Source: Trichosphaerium sp. ATCC 40318 (Eukaryota > Discosea > Flabellinia > Trichosidae). From it: DNA of 64,000 bases. Shown piece after piece: positions 1 to 11,109 of this stretch. The notes beneath the pieces were generated by a model. The model had not been told where the DNA came from, did not search any database, and worked only from the letters and a program-made list of their open reading frames with translations. Numbering within the stretch: the first letter of the stretch is position 1; every line of letters begins with the position of its first letter. The stretch covers positions 1-64,000 of the forward strand of contig JALMLS010000303.1 in NCBI GenBank assembly GCA_038496445.1, in the 5' to 3' direction. Made by a program: the position numbers and the translations under genes.

Positions 1-825
1 ACAAATATGAGGCATGCCTTGTAATTTTGGGCTTTGAAGCCTCATATTTGGGCCAAATAGCAAGCAACTGGTTCACTAATTAGCCTTAAAATAGCCTGCA
101 TTGTTGGTCCAATAATGCCTCATTTTTAGTGCAACAATAAGGCATTTTTGCCTCAATTTTTGGGCATAACCCAGGCACCATATACTCATAAAACAAGGCT
201 TTATATAAGCATACAATAGTGATTCATTTATTAAAGTACAGTACACAAAACACAAAAAACTTCAATGTCCTCCATGTGAAAAAAAACCTTTAGTTAAAAA
301 AAAAAAATTAACAAATTATTGGTATAATTTTCGCGGACTGGAAAAATGGTTTAAAAGTACCTATAATCCTGTTGTAGCTGGATTTGGGTGCTGCGGTTCG
401 AATGGCGGTGGTTTCGTTAGAATCCATAAAATACTAAGCGTGTGATAATACTGTCTATATAAAACGTCAGTAGTAAATGAAAAAAAATGTTTAGAAAGTG
501 TTGGTGTAGTGGAGACTTACCTTAAACCAATGTATCCTTAATGTACAATGTGTACACAACCAATGCCTAATTGGTGCCTGTAAATTTAAGGCTGGCAATG
601 CATAAAAAAACTAGGGCAGGCATTGCCTAAAAAAAACAAGGCATTGCAACAATTAAGGCATTGCCCAACAAAGCCTTATTTCAATGCCTGATTTTTGCCT
701 TTATTGCCATTGCCTTTGCAAAATCAGACATTGCCATTTTTGAATGCCTGATTTTTGCCATCAATGCTTGATTTTACAAAAATGCCTTTGTATTTAAGGC
801 AAAGCCTTGTTTAGTTTCAGCCCTG
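1..825. mobile_element. Right part of a hAT-like non-autonomous DNA transposon (left end outside window)
   Basis: The right boundary at 825 reads, on the minus strand, CAGGGCTGAAACTAAACAAG. The CAGGG start is typical of hAT terminal inverted repeats. Inside it, bases 560-815 and 1-185 are crowded with short direct and inverted copies of AAGGCAT/ATGCCTT and GCCTGATTTTTGCC, the subterminal repeat arrangement to which hAT transposases bind. The middle (about 190-555) has no such repeats and no convincing reading frame, so the element looks non-autonomous. The left terminus and the 8-bp target duplication (candidate right copy AGGTCGAC at 826-833) cannot be checked because the window starts inside the element. 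Confidence 0.6.
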
Positions 826-3405
826 AGGTCGACTCCATTGTGAATCATCATATGATGTGACACAAGACTGAATCTCATACATTCTTTTTTGATCACCTGC
901 AGCTGATGTTATACACATCACAAAACACTCATATTGTTGGTAGCAGCGGAATGTAATGACTTAGTCAAAGGCACTGCTGTCCTGTCAAAGATTCATACTG
1001 TCAACAGGTTAAATCCCTGTGGTTGGACACCCAACATTAGTTGGGTTCTCTTTTGAGGTAATTGGAGTCCATTGACGTTCATGTATAGACTAATAAAATC
1101 AAAAATCATTGTGAATCATTTGCCGCCTTAGAAACGTGGTTATTCCAAAGTATTGTCTGGTTCATTCAAGTTTTGAGACAGACTGACTTTTAGCAAAAAA
1201 AATCCAGTTTCTGCCCGATCTGTCAGATCTGACGGATTTGACACTTCTGGCAGATCTTGCAAATTGTCATTTTTTTAAATGTGATCTACCCTCACGCCTG
1301 TCCAGTGAATCCAACCGTTTCAAACCCACGTGATTTAACAAACCCCAGAGCAAACTTTTTTATTTACATATTTGACGCCTAGGCGTTTACAAAGCCTACA
1401 GCAACGCTGGTGGTGTTTTGGGGCGGTTTTGACGTTGTTACACCTTCATTGCTGCTTGGATGCTACCATAGCGCTTCTGTTAGCGTGGGGTAGGCGCTAG
1501 CGTAGCGCTAGTAAGTTATACACGTACGTTGATTTTTTGAAGCAAAACATACAGCAAACAGTGTTTGAGGCATTCATACCGTGTTTGGCGGTAATGCGAT
1601 AGCTTTGTAGGACATCATACCTTTTTAATTCGCTTTTAGAGCATTGAACACCTCTGTGGTTTGATCGTACCGTGTACAGTTGGCGTAGGTAAAATACTGC
1701 CCATGGTCTGTTGAAACTTACATTGAAAATTTTGCTATCGTAAGGTACCTAAGTCATACAATGAAGGACAACATTAACACAAATAGTTCACATTGTGATA
1801 GATCTACACCATTTGACAGAAGTGTCAGATCTTGCTAGATCTGCTAAAAGTGCTAAAAACTCACTTTCTAGAAAATATTGGTAAAACTTGAATGAAACAT
1901 ACAATAACGAAAACTCGCTACAATTTCTGTTAATTGTAGATAAAAAAATGTACGTGGTGGTGGTACACCTACGTAACTAATTCGTAATTATTTACCACGT
2001 GGATTCACGGAGTTTTTATCGCTTCAGCAATGCTGCTAAATTTACATTCTCGCGGATTGTAATTCACGGATATTTGGTATCCACGTACCTACCAGTGTTG
2101 AGCCAACTTACTAGATTGGTGTCAAGGTCAAGCAATACTACACAAGTATTTTTAACAGCAACAATAAAGCAATATCCAACACGTACTCTCTGAACTGTTG
2201 GTTGGGCTTCCAAAAATGCAACAACGTTTCCTTTTTCACATTGTTAAATTGTTTTTTTACAATATTGTAATTACGCTTAAACTAGTATTACGTTCTCTAT
2301 GTATGATGTATCACTCTATTTGTGTAGTCGTAACACGGCAATAAGAAACTATTACATCTCATGAAGAAGGAGAAAACTGTACCGTTTTTTAAGAAAAACT
2401 CGTACAATTGCACATTGTGCAAGTGTTTGCAATATCGTATATTGCGGCATTACAAAAAATGATCTTCTATGTTCCATTTTAGGTCGAGCGACGGCGTTTT
2501 TCTAAAATCGAACTCCGAGTGTGTGAGCTGGTATTACTTCGTTCCAGCTACGCGACACACGTAGTTCCAGAAAGCAGACAACTTATTTCGGCTTATTTTT
2601 TTCATTATTGTAAAAGGAGCTATTTTAGTATACACGCCGTTTCTTTTGATGGTGGTGACATTAGATCAATAAATCTATGCGACAAACGCTTCGTCGTGGC
2701 AAACAGCGATCGTTTCACGATTTTATTCTTATTTCTTAGCTTTAAGTACCCCTTGCTCGCTGTTTTTAGTGTATTCAAGTGCGTTTATGCATATTTTATG
2801 CGTTTCTTTTGTTTTAGTTGCGAAAAAACGTTGTAGGTAGTTTACTCTTTACTTTCATGCTGAAAATCATTTTATGTTGTTGGTATTAACTTGATCTCCT
2901 CATGTCACCGCTTGTATCCGTTTATGGCTTCAAACTCAAATTAACGTAAAAATTCCGTCACATAGCGAAGCCCAAACTAAAATCTAGAATAATACGACGT
3001 TGTTGTACGTAGTACACTTGCAACTCTGCGTAAATGTTTGCTATCTCCCGAAAAAAATGTTGAACGAAACGTTTTATTACGGCCGCTTTCAACTCTGGAA
3101 CAATGTTTTATTCTACAAGTTATGCAATATAAGCGTCTATATGTAGTAGATATCCTAGGAGTTATTTCTCTTTCTGGTTTTTAAAAATAGTATTGCAGTA
3201 TAGCGTCAGGTTTTCAAGTATTCGTAACCTAAACATTAATCAAAAAATCCCTCAAGCAAAGCAACGCCTCCCTCGGCAAGCAAGCTTAGAAGATTAAAAG
3301 CTAACTAGTGTACGTGTGAACTTAATGAACCCTACCCGGATGAAAATCTTACGCCCCGGCCCGAGCTCTACAATTTCTCTGACGGTTCTTTTAGAAAACT
3401 ACAAG
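826..3405. other. Gene-poor spacer with a degraded inverted repeat
   Basis: No gene could be supported here. Bases about 1185-1290 and 1785-1865 are similar in inverted orientation: both contain TTTTAGCA, several CAGATCT words, a GACACTTCTG block and GTAGATC. They may be the ends of an old transposon of about 0.7 kb. Bases 1380-1510 contain GCGCTAGC-type small palindromes. A 105-codon open frame at 2519-2836 has no recognisable domain and was not called. The promoter and 5' leader of the next gene must lie at the right end. Confidence 0.4.
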
Positions 3406-6400
3406 ATGAACATTACACCTATACTATTACTTGTTCTCGTTGCATGTGTCTACGCCCAGACCGCACGACCTCTTTTCAGGGCAAATGGAGTATCAATTAG
3501 AAACAGGCCTTTCTACTCCGTACGTTATCGTTTATTTGTTACTATGAAATCGTTCCATGTCTACAACTTTCATCGCTTTCAGCTTTTTGGTAGCTTTTTT
3601 TAGCTTGAATTAATTTCGGTTTATAGGGCGTGTTGTCTTCCACTTCTTTATATTATGATCAATCAGGCTCACAAATTCACTGGTACTCATTTTGCAAACG
3701 CTTTCAAATTCTAAATTAATTAAAAGGCGTTTTGACCACCCAACACTCGGTGCAATAGATGAAGCATACCGCTACAGCGAGGTTCGTGTTTTTAAATTCG
3801 CTTTTCGACTTTCGTGCTCGTCGGTGCACTACTTTTAGAAACATTGTTCTGAGGACTCACATCGCTATCTAGAACATTCGTTTGCGCTCCTGCCAAACTT
3901 GTGAAGCATTTGGAGAGGACAGAACTGTTCCTCGTCTATACCGTACTGGTTCCGACGCTGCTTCAGGCTCAATCACCGTTGGCGGTCAGGTGCGAAGCAA
4001 TTCTCCAGTATTTCTTTCTAACCTTGTTTTGTAGACTTGCAGTTGTTATACTGTTTCCGATACTGCAGCTGCAGGTGGCGTTAAGAAGATTTGCTCGACC
4101 TCCGCTAACTTACCTTGCTAGTACGTAGCGGTTTTTATTTGCTATTTTTCTTTTCTCGTACTAATAGCGTTCTTTAGCATTCAATTTGAACTAGTACAAG
4201 GTAATACTGACTCTGGTCAAACTGAAGGTGAAGAGTGGATATTTACCACTGACGTTACCACTGGAAACAGCGGTTGGCCTTCAGACATCTTTTTGGACGA
4301 TGTTATCGACTCTGGTGCTTGCGTAGATTCTTGCGCCCAAAAATTCGACTTGGTCCTTGCAGTTGATGATTCTGGATCTATCAACAGCAACGAATTCAGC
4401 CAAATGCAAAAGTTTTTGCTCCTTCTTATTGACTCGTTTAAAATTGGACCTGACGACGCCAATGTTGGTGTAGTATTCTACCAAACAGAAGCAAGAACCA
4501 GTCTCAGTTTGGTAGCGAATGCTTCAAGTGTTGAAAATGCAATCAAAAGTACATAAAATAGTTTTTTGGGTTTTTTATTTTTCGTATTTCTTTAACTAAC
4601 TTTATTTTAGATCCTGACCGTCAATTTGGTTCTACTTGTATTGGTTGCGGTATTGAAAACGCTGTAAAAGAGTTACGTTCTAACAGAAGACCTGGTGTTC
4701 CAGCTATTATCATGACTTTGACTGATGGTTTCAACAACCGTCCTTGTAATAAAGATAAGTGCTGTATCTTTGGTACGGAAAATTGCCACAATCGTTGTTG
4801 TCGTGGCCGCGGAGAGTACGCATACTTTTTAGACTCTCAAAACGCTAACTATATTTAGTTTCAACAGTGTTTGTTCTGGTTTGTCTGGTAATGCGCTTAC
4901 AACTTGCCAAGCCTACGGTGGTCGTGATGAACTCGAGTTCTGGACCGCTGAAGCTAGAAATGAAGACTACCGTCTTATCTCTGTTGCTATTGGTAGTTCT
5001 GTTTCCGCGCTAGATTTGGAGTTAATCTCCACCAACTATGTTCCTCCACCTGCCACAGGTGGTGATAACTACAACGCTGATAATTTCGACGCTTTGGTAG
5101 AAAGTATCAGAGAGATCCTATCTGTCGTATGCCCATCCAACAAGGCTAATGATTGCGGTGCTGACTGCGAAGGATTCTGCGGTTGTAATGGCGTTTGCGC
5201 TTGCCCAACTTGTACAGCCCCAGACATGTGCACATCCTCAGTTTGCAAACCTAATCAAGGTTTCCGCTGCAAAGAATCAGATATCAGTTCCACATGTAAC
5301 GACGGTCTTGCTTGTACCCTCAATTCTTGCAACCCAGCCAGTACGCAATATTTTTTTGTTAATGGTTATATTGACACTCTCTGCAGCTGGATGTGCTACT
5401 GTAGATGACTCTGCCAAATGCCAAACTGGCAATCCGTGCCTTGTTGATAGTTGCAGCAATGCAACTGAGTGTAATTCCGTACCAAAGGATTGCTCTGATG
5501 CCGACCCTTGTACTGTTGACTCTTGCACACCTGGAACTGGCGTTTGTGCTAATGTTCAAGTCAGCAATGCTACTTGCCGCTCTCAAGCACCTAGTTCTCA
5601 GCAAACAGCTTGTTTCAATCACTTTTGTGACTCTGACAGACAAGGTTGTGTAGCTGAACCTGTTGACTGCTCTGGAGATGATCAGTGCCTAATTTACACT
5701 TGTGATAATACTAATGGCTGTCAAACTGCACCAGTTGATTGTGACGATAACGATCCTTGCACAACCGATAGCTGTGATTCATCAGTTGGTTGCTCAAACA
5801 TAGCTATTGTTTGTGACGATAGCAGTGTATGTACTGTTGACACTTGCAACCCTACCAGTGGTACTTGTGAGTTCGAAGCACAAACCTGTACTGCATGCCA
5901 AGACGATTTTGGTGCTGATCTAAACTGCTCTGATATCCTAGCCGGTACTTTCACAAAATGCCAATTCGCTTTTTGCGATTTGAGTGGTGTTTCTACTGGT
6001 AACAGAAGCGTGAACTGCAGAGTAGAAAACAAAACTTGTGATTCGTACGTAGTTTTTCTTTTTCTTTTTTTTTTCAACTACTATCAACATATTCTTACTC
6101 TTTCCTAGTGGTAGTATGTGTATTCTTGATAGCTGCGACCTTGCTACTGGCGACTGTGTTCAAACGCCAGTTGGTTGTGATGACGGTAACGCTTGTACCA
6201 TTAATGGATGTGACGCAGCAAGTAAGTCACAATCTTAAAGATTGTCAGTCACTAATTATTTTTTTCAAGCTGGTTGTACCACCGAAGACCGCGAGTGTCT
6301 GGCGCCTAACATGTGTCAACTTGCTTCTTGCGATAACTCCACTGGTTGTGTATTTGAAGATGTAGTCTGCACTGCATCTACTCTCTGTCACATAGCGAGC

Positions 6401-7113
6401 TGTGACCCTCTTGTTGGATGTGTAGAAGAACCTAAAAACTGCACTGAATCCAGCTCTTGCTTCGATTACGCATGTAACGCAGCTGATGGTCAATGTACCA
6501 AAGAGTTCAACTGCGATGATAGCAATGCGTACGTATTTTATGCGCTTTTGTGTACGATCTCTCTAACATTTTTTACAGCTGTACTGAAGATACTTGTGTT
6601 CTCGGAAAGTGTAACTACACTGATATCTCCAGCCTTTGTGATGACGACGATGCTTGTACTATTGATACTTGCGACCCTGTCCTTCAATGTCAACACAGTA
6701 ACCTCACTTGCGAAAACTCAACCAACCTTTGCTTCCAACCGCCAGTATGCAAGTCTTTCGGTATTGATGCTGGTTGCCAACCGCCATCACGTGTGTTGTG
6801 TAGCCCTATCGATCCTTGCCACACTAGTCAGTGTTTGAACAACTCTGGTTCTTGTGAACAAAACTTTGTCGACAATGCCGCGTGCACATTTGGTGTACAA
6901 GAAACTGTCGGTGCTGCTTTGGGTGTTGGTGCTATCGTTGCCATCGTTATAGGTGTCATTGTCGCCATTGGCCTCCTCACAACTGGTTCCGTTAAGGGAT
7001 ACCAAGCTCTTGCCAACAACTACGATGGTGCTGGCGGTGCTAATGTCAATCAAACCTATGCTGGCGCTGGTAACAGCGGTACTAATCCAGCTTTCGAAAA
7101 TGCCGATCAATAA
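3406..7113 (+). CDS. Secreted/membrane von Willebrand factor A protein with Dictyostelium-type CTDC repeats
   Basis: A multi-exon gene for a type I surface protein. The chosen ATG (3406) opens directly into a signal peptide (MNITPILLLVLVACVYAQ); an in-frame upstream ATG at 3316 would bury it. After several short exons comes a VWA domain (about 4290-5130) with the MIDAS motif DDSGS and the later TDGF segment. Cysteine repeats follow to about 6890, each of the form CDDxDPCTxDSCDxxxGC, matching the Dicty_CTDC family. A hydrophobic helix (GVGAIVAIVIGVIVAIGLL, about 6925-6985) precedes a Gly/Asn/Ala-rich cytoplasmic tail ending NADQ. Introns start GTACG at several sites (3520, 4551, 4816, 5341, 6045, 6529). 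VWA domains bind ligands through a divalent metal, so a role in adhesion or recognition is inferred. AATAAAG lies near 7179. Confidence 0.85.
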
Positions 7114-7247
7114 CTTTGATCGTGTCTACCAGAGACGCCACTGTTTTAACCAGTGGAAACCTTTTGTGTTTTATTGTAATAAAGTTAAAGTTAATTCAAC
7201 GAAACATTGTCTTTGTATTATTCTTGTTTCTTGACAAGAGCTTCGCA

Positions 7248-9620
7248 ATGGCTGAACGTGCTCTCCCAATATCTCAACTAGAACGCAGATACAGTCACAC
7301 TGGTTAGTGATGGGGTTGTAACAAAGCTGACAGGGTGTAGTGTCGAGGTGTGGTGATTATATTTATGTATTTGGTGGAAGAGACCAGAACTCAACTTTTT
7401 ATCATTCCCATGGCGCAGCTGTTGACCTAAGACGCCAAACATTCAAAAAAATAACGTTACCTACGCCGTTCACTTCTATATGTCATACGTATGTTTACAT
7501 CGCTCCCTAGAGCCTCTGTCACTGACTACTAACTACTTTTCAAAGTGCAGCAGTGGTGGGTGAAACTATATTCCTTCATGGTGGTTATAGTGGTGCGTAC
7601 GCTATCAGAAAATCACTGGTTGCGTTTTCAACAGGTACTGAAATAGCCACGTGGCTTTTTTATTTCTATTTTTTTGACAGTTGGAAGATACACGTGAAGC
7701 TAAAATAATCGAACCTAAAAAAGATGACATTTGGCCTGAAGCACGTTTTGGTCATACTTCTAGTGTTGTTGGTACGTAACTTTTTAGTGAGTGCTTATAA
7801 AATGTTCAATAAATTGATGGCTTTTTTTCTTTTTTTTAGGTGACGTTGTTTACTTCTTTGGAGGTAGAGGGTGAGTAGATAGGATGGACTTTGAATTTTC
7901 TTCCTGGCCTGGAGTTATGATTTTCTTGCAAAAAGTTGATTTTTTTCTGGATATTTCTTGTTTCTTTCGTGTTTTACGGATTTGGTGTCTTGGTTTTTAG
8001 ATTTTTTTGTTGTTTTTATTGTTTACAACAAACAAGGCTAAAATGGGATGATCCTACTGGATGGATGCTTGGATACCAAAGTGTTTTTTTTGGTGACTTG
8101 TGGGTAAGTTTATAGCTCGAATTTTACCATTTCATTGCGTTCATAACTACAGTCTTATTCAAGAAATTATTTTGCTTTGACATCTGACATATTGATCTAA
8201 TTGTAAAATAGACTTATAACACTGTTTCGGAAGAATGGTGTTTAATTGAAACGACAGAATCACCTCCAAACAGTACGTTCTTGTCTTTTTTTCTCGTTTT
8301 TTTTCTCGATATTTTTCTTCCCTTTTCCACAAATAACACGATAATTCACTATTAAAAATCATTGTCTGTTGAAGCAAGTTCCATTGGCAAACTAAAATCA
8401 TTTGTTTTTATGGAATATGGATTGCTCGTCAGATGTTGCATTGGCTTTCTTTTTAGGTTATAAACTAAAGTGTTCTAGGGTGCTATCATAGTTCTGTCAC
8501 TGTTGGTGATCGTATTTATATTTACGGAGGTCAAGGGTATTATAACAAACAATCAACAAAAGTGTAATCACGTGACGCCTTACTGTTTTTCATAGAGGTA
8601 AAAAAGCGAGTTTTTGCGATTTATGGAGTTTCAATGTAAAAACCCTCAAATGGACTCAAGTGGACGTATCTGGGACGCCTCCACTACCGCGGTATGTTTT
8701 TTGAAGGTACTATCATATTAATATTATTTATAGGTTCATGCATACTACAACTTTATTGGATAGTAACCGTATGCTACTTCTCGGAGGTAGAGATAATACA
8801 GGTCCTCATAATACGATATATATTTTTCACTTTGGTACGGTCTATGTTTTGAGCTATATTCTTTATAAACTGAACTCATCGAAACAACCGCATTAACATA
8901 CTAAAAGACACTGAAAAATGGATTGAATACTCTTTGGTAAACACTCCAGGTACAAAACAAAACTGTTTCGAGAAAAAACTTGTTAAAAAGAAGATCTTGA
9001 AAAAATATCACTTGCACGCAGCGTTGTTTTATTAGATGCTAACATCAAGATAATAGACGCTAGTGCTTGGGCGCATCAAACTTTGTACTTTAATGAGTTG
9101 AGGATGATAATAGTTTATGGAGGTATACTGTTAAAAAGTGAATTCTTACTTTTTTCTTATACTTTATCCACCCTTGTGCTAAATATCATACCTATTTAGG
9201 TTATGGAAGCCACCCTGTTTTTTGTAGGTATTCAGAGGACTGGTTAGTAGAGATAGAAGATAGAGGCTTGGAACACACAAAAGCAATAAAAAAAGTTCAG
9301 AGTATCAAAGGTATGATAACATTTTACCGCCATGGAAAAGAAATCAGTCTCACTAAATTCCTATGTTTTAGATTCTGAAGAGAGGTTAAAAGAAGAATTA
9401 AAAGTACTCAAGGATATAAACAAGACATTAAGAGAGCGAATTGAGAAGAATAGAGAAACATATGAGTCCAAAATTGCCGTACAAAGTTCATCTTTTTCTA
9501 CCAGCGACCTAACTTTTTTTCTCTGAACAGAGCCTTGAAGCAGAATTAGAACGTCAAAGGAATACACTACAGACACTTCACAGAGTTTTAAAAAACGATG
9601 GTCCCAAAGAATCTCTATAA
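7248..9620 (+). CDS. Kelch-repeat protein with C-terminal coiled coil
   Basis: The gene begins 134 bases after the stop of its upstream neighbour, on the same strand. It has many small exons. Translated pieces contain successive kelch blades: YIYVFGGRD, TIFLHGGYSG, VVYFFGGRG, RIYIYGGQG and RMLLLGGRD, each a double-Gly sheet followed by a Trp/Tyr-rich strand. This predicts a beta-propeller for protein binding. The last exons (about 9370-9620) encode a charged heptad-like coiled coil (ERLKEELKVLKDINKTLRER, then LEAELERQRNTLQTL) ending at TAA 9618. Kelch plus coiled coil resembles amoebozoan kelch proteins linked to signalling or the cytoskeleton, but the exact partner is unknown. Introns start GTACG, GTAAG or GTATG. 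Confidence 0.8.
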
Positions 9621-9917
9621 ATCACGTGTACTTGCAAATGTATCTGTATTAATTACTATTTAACAAAATGCGCTCCGTATTATGAGACATCAAGTTTGTA
9701 ACCAACACCTGGTACTCAGGTAGGGTTGTCTCTAAAAACAAACAAGAATGCAAATATCAGGGTTGTAGGTTGAATGTACCACTTTTGCTACATCCAAAAT
9801 ACGTGCACGTGACATAATATCCATTCTTTTTTTTACCTCTTCAGTACTGATTTCATTTCGTCTGTGAATGACATTATGCAGTGTTCTTTCTTTAGTTAGC
9901 AAAAGCAGTCCTAAGTT

Positions 9918-10169
9918 TGTCAAACGATGGCCTTTTTACAGATAGAAGTATCAAAGCACTCGCATGTTCATACAATTTTTCTTGGATACTATAAAAATGT
10001 TACAGATGAAGGAATCAAGGCACTTTCTGGTGTTCATACAGTAACACTTTCATTGTGTGACACCATTACAAATGAAGGCATCAAAGCGCTTTCACGCATT
10101 GCTGAGATTGAAGTTAAAGACTGTAAAGGTGTTACAGAAGAAGCTGTTAACAAGACTGCCTCAGTGTAG
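9918..10169 (+). pseudogene. Fragment of an F-box/LRR family gene, frameshifted
   Basis: Leucine-rich repeats of the same type as the genes at 23391 and 31138 (xVTDEGIKALSGVHTVxLxxC) run from about 9965 to a stop at 10167. The preceding bases continue the homology in another frame (NDGLFTDRSIKALA, about 9920-9963). The junction near 9963 lacks two bases compared with the family pattern GCA GGT GTT CAT. No F-box and no long LRR array precede it, so this is a decayed fragment of about three repeats. A short independent protein starting at ATG 9927 is a weak alternative. Confidence 0.75.
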
Positions 10170-11109
10170 AATTACATGATATGTCTCCTTAAGCAAGCAC
10201 ACTAGGATGCCTCATATACATAAAAAGTAACTTGTTTCCGGAAGAGTATATAATATAGGAATACCAATATTAGGCCAACACAAGATAAAAAATAAAAGGT
10301 ATGGCATTGAACCCTTCTTTTCTGCCTGTACATAAGTTTTTTGAACTGTGGATAAAAAAAGTTGACTTTATAATCACTGTGTTATAAGCCTTGCTGTAGT
10401 GAGGTGGAACTACAAACAACAAAATGGCTGACCATATAGACGTTGTTCAAAGATACTATTTACTTGTTTGTTTCATGTTATTTGGAGGATGTTTTGCCTT
10501 CTCGCTTCACTCTTTTTAAGAGCTCATCCAAGAAACCTAAGCTGCAATTGTTACAAAATTGCTTAGGCTACAACTTGACTTTCTACCCGCCTTTGAATCC
10601 AGTATAGCTCAGATAAACTCATTGCGGGCATGGGCTTTGAGCTTGTACACGTCTACATAAGCCAATATTATCCAACATTGACAGTATAGTCAGGTGCTGT
10701 CAAGGAAATCTGCTGCCGAATATTGATCTTCACTACATAGGATCAATAAAACAGCCTTTGCTTGTTAATACGACCTACACATACTCACAGTAAAACAACA
10801 AGCAGGTTTTAATGTTAGAGCATTGACAGGTACATACAATACGTAGCTTCTAAACACTCTGTTCTCAAATAAACTCACAACATTTACACTTGGCCTTACG
10901 TATGAAGTTGTTTTCAAGGGCGACTTGCACAATTCATAGATTTAAAGATACTGACTGTCTTCTCAAAGCCACCGATTTTGACCTTTTAGGTACCCAAGTC
11001 AAAGCCTTAATCCAACCTGACGAGCGTTCCACTTTACTAGTTATTTTTTATAGTCACGTGAATCGTTTCACCAGTCAAGCTAAGTAAGCAATTAGCAAAA
11101 TACGCAAAC
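10170..11109. other. Intergenic stretch with no gene seen
   Basis: A+T-rich sequence without a frame longer than background and without a recognised repeat. AATAAA-like words occur at about 10288 and 10745. The right end must contain the promoter of the GMC oxidoreductase gene; a CACGTG palindrome lies at about 11055, some 50 bases before its ATG. Confidence 0.5.

Noticed and set aside
560-815. CRISPR-like array of short repeats
   Set aside because: Units are irregular, in both orientations and without uniform spacers; better explained as hAT subterminal repeats in a eukaryote.
2519-2836. 105-codon plus-strand frame in the gene-poor left region
   Set aside because: No domain, no signal peptide, and no supporting neighbouring exons; length is within chance in A+T-rich DNA.
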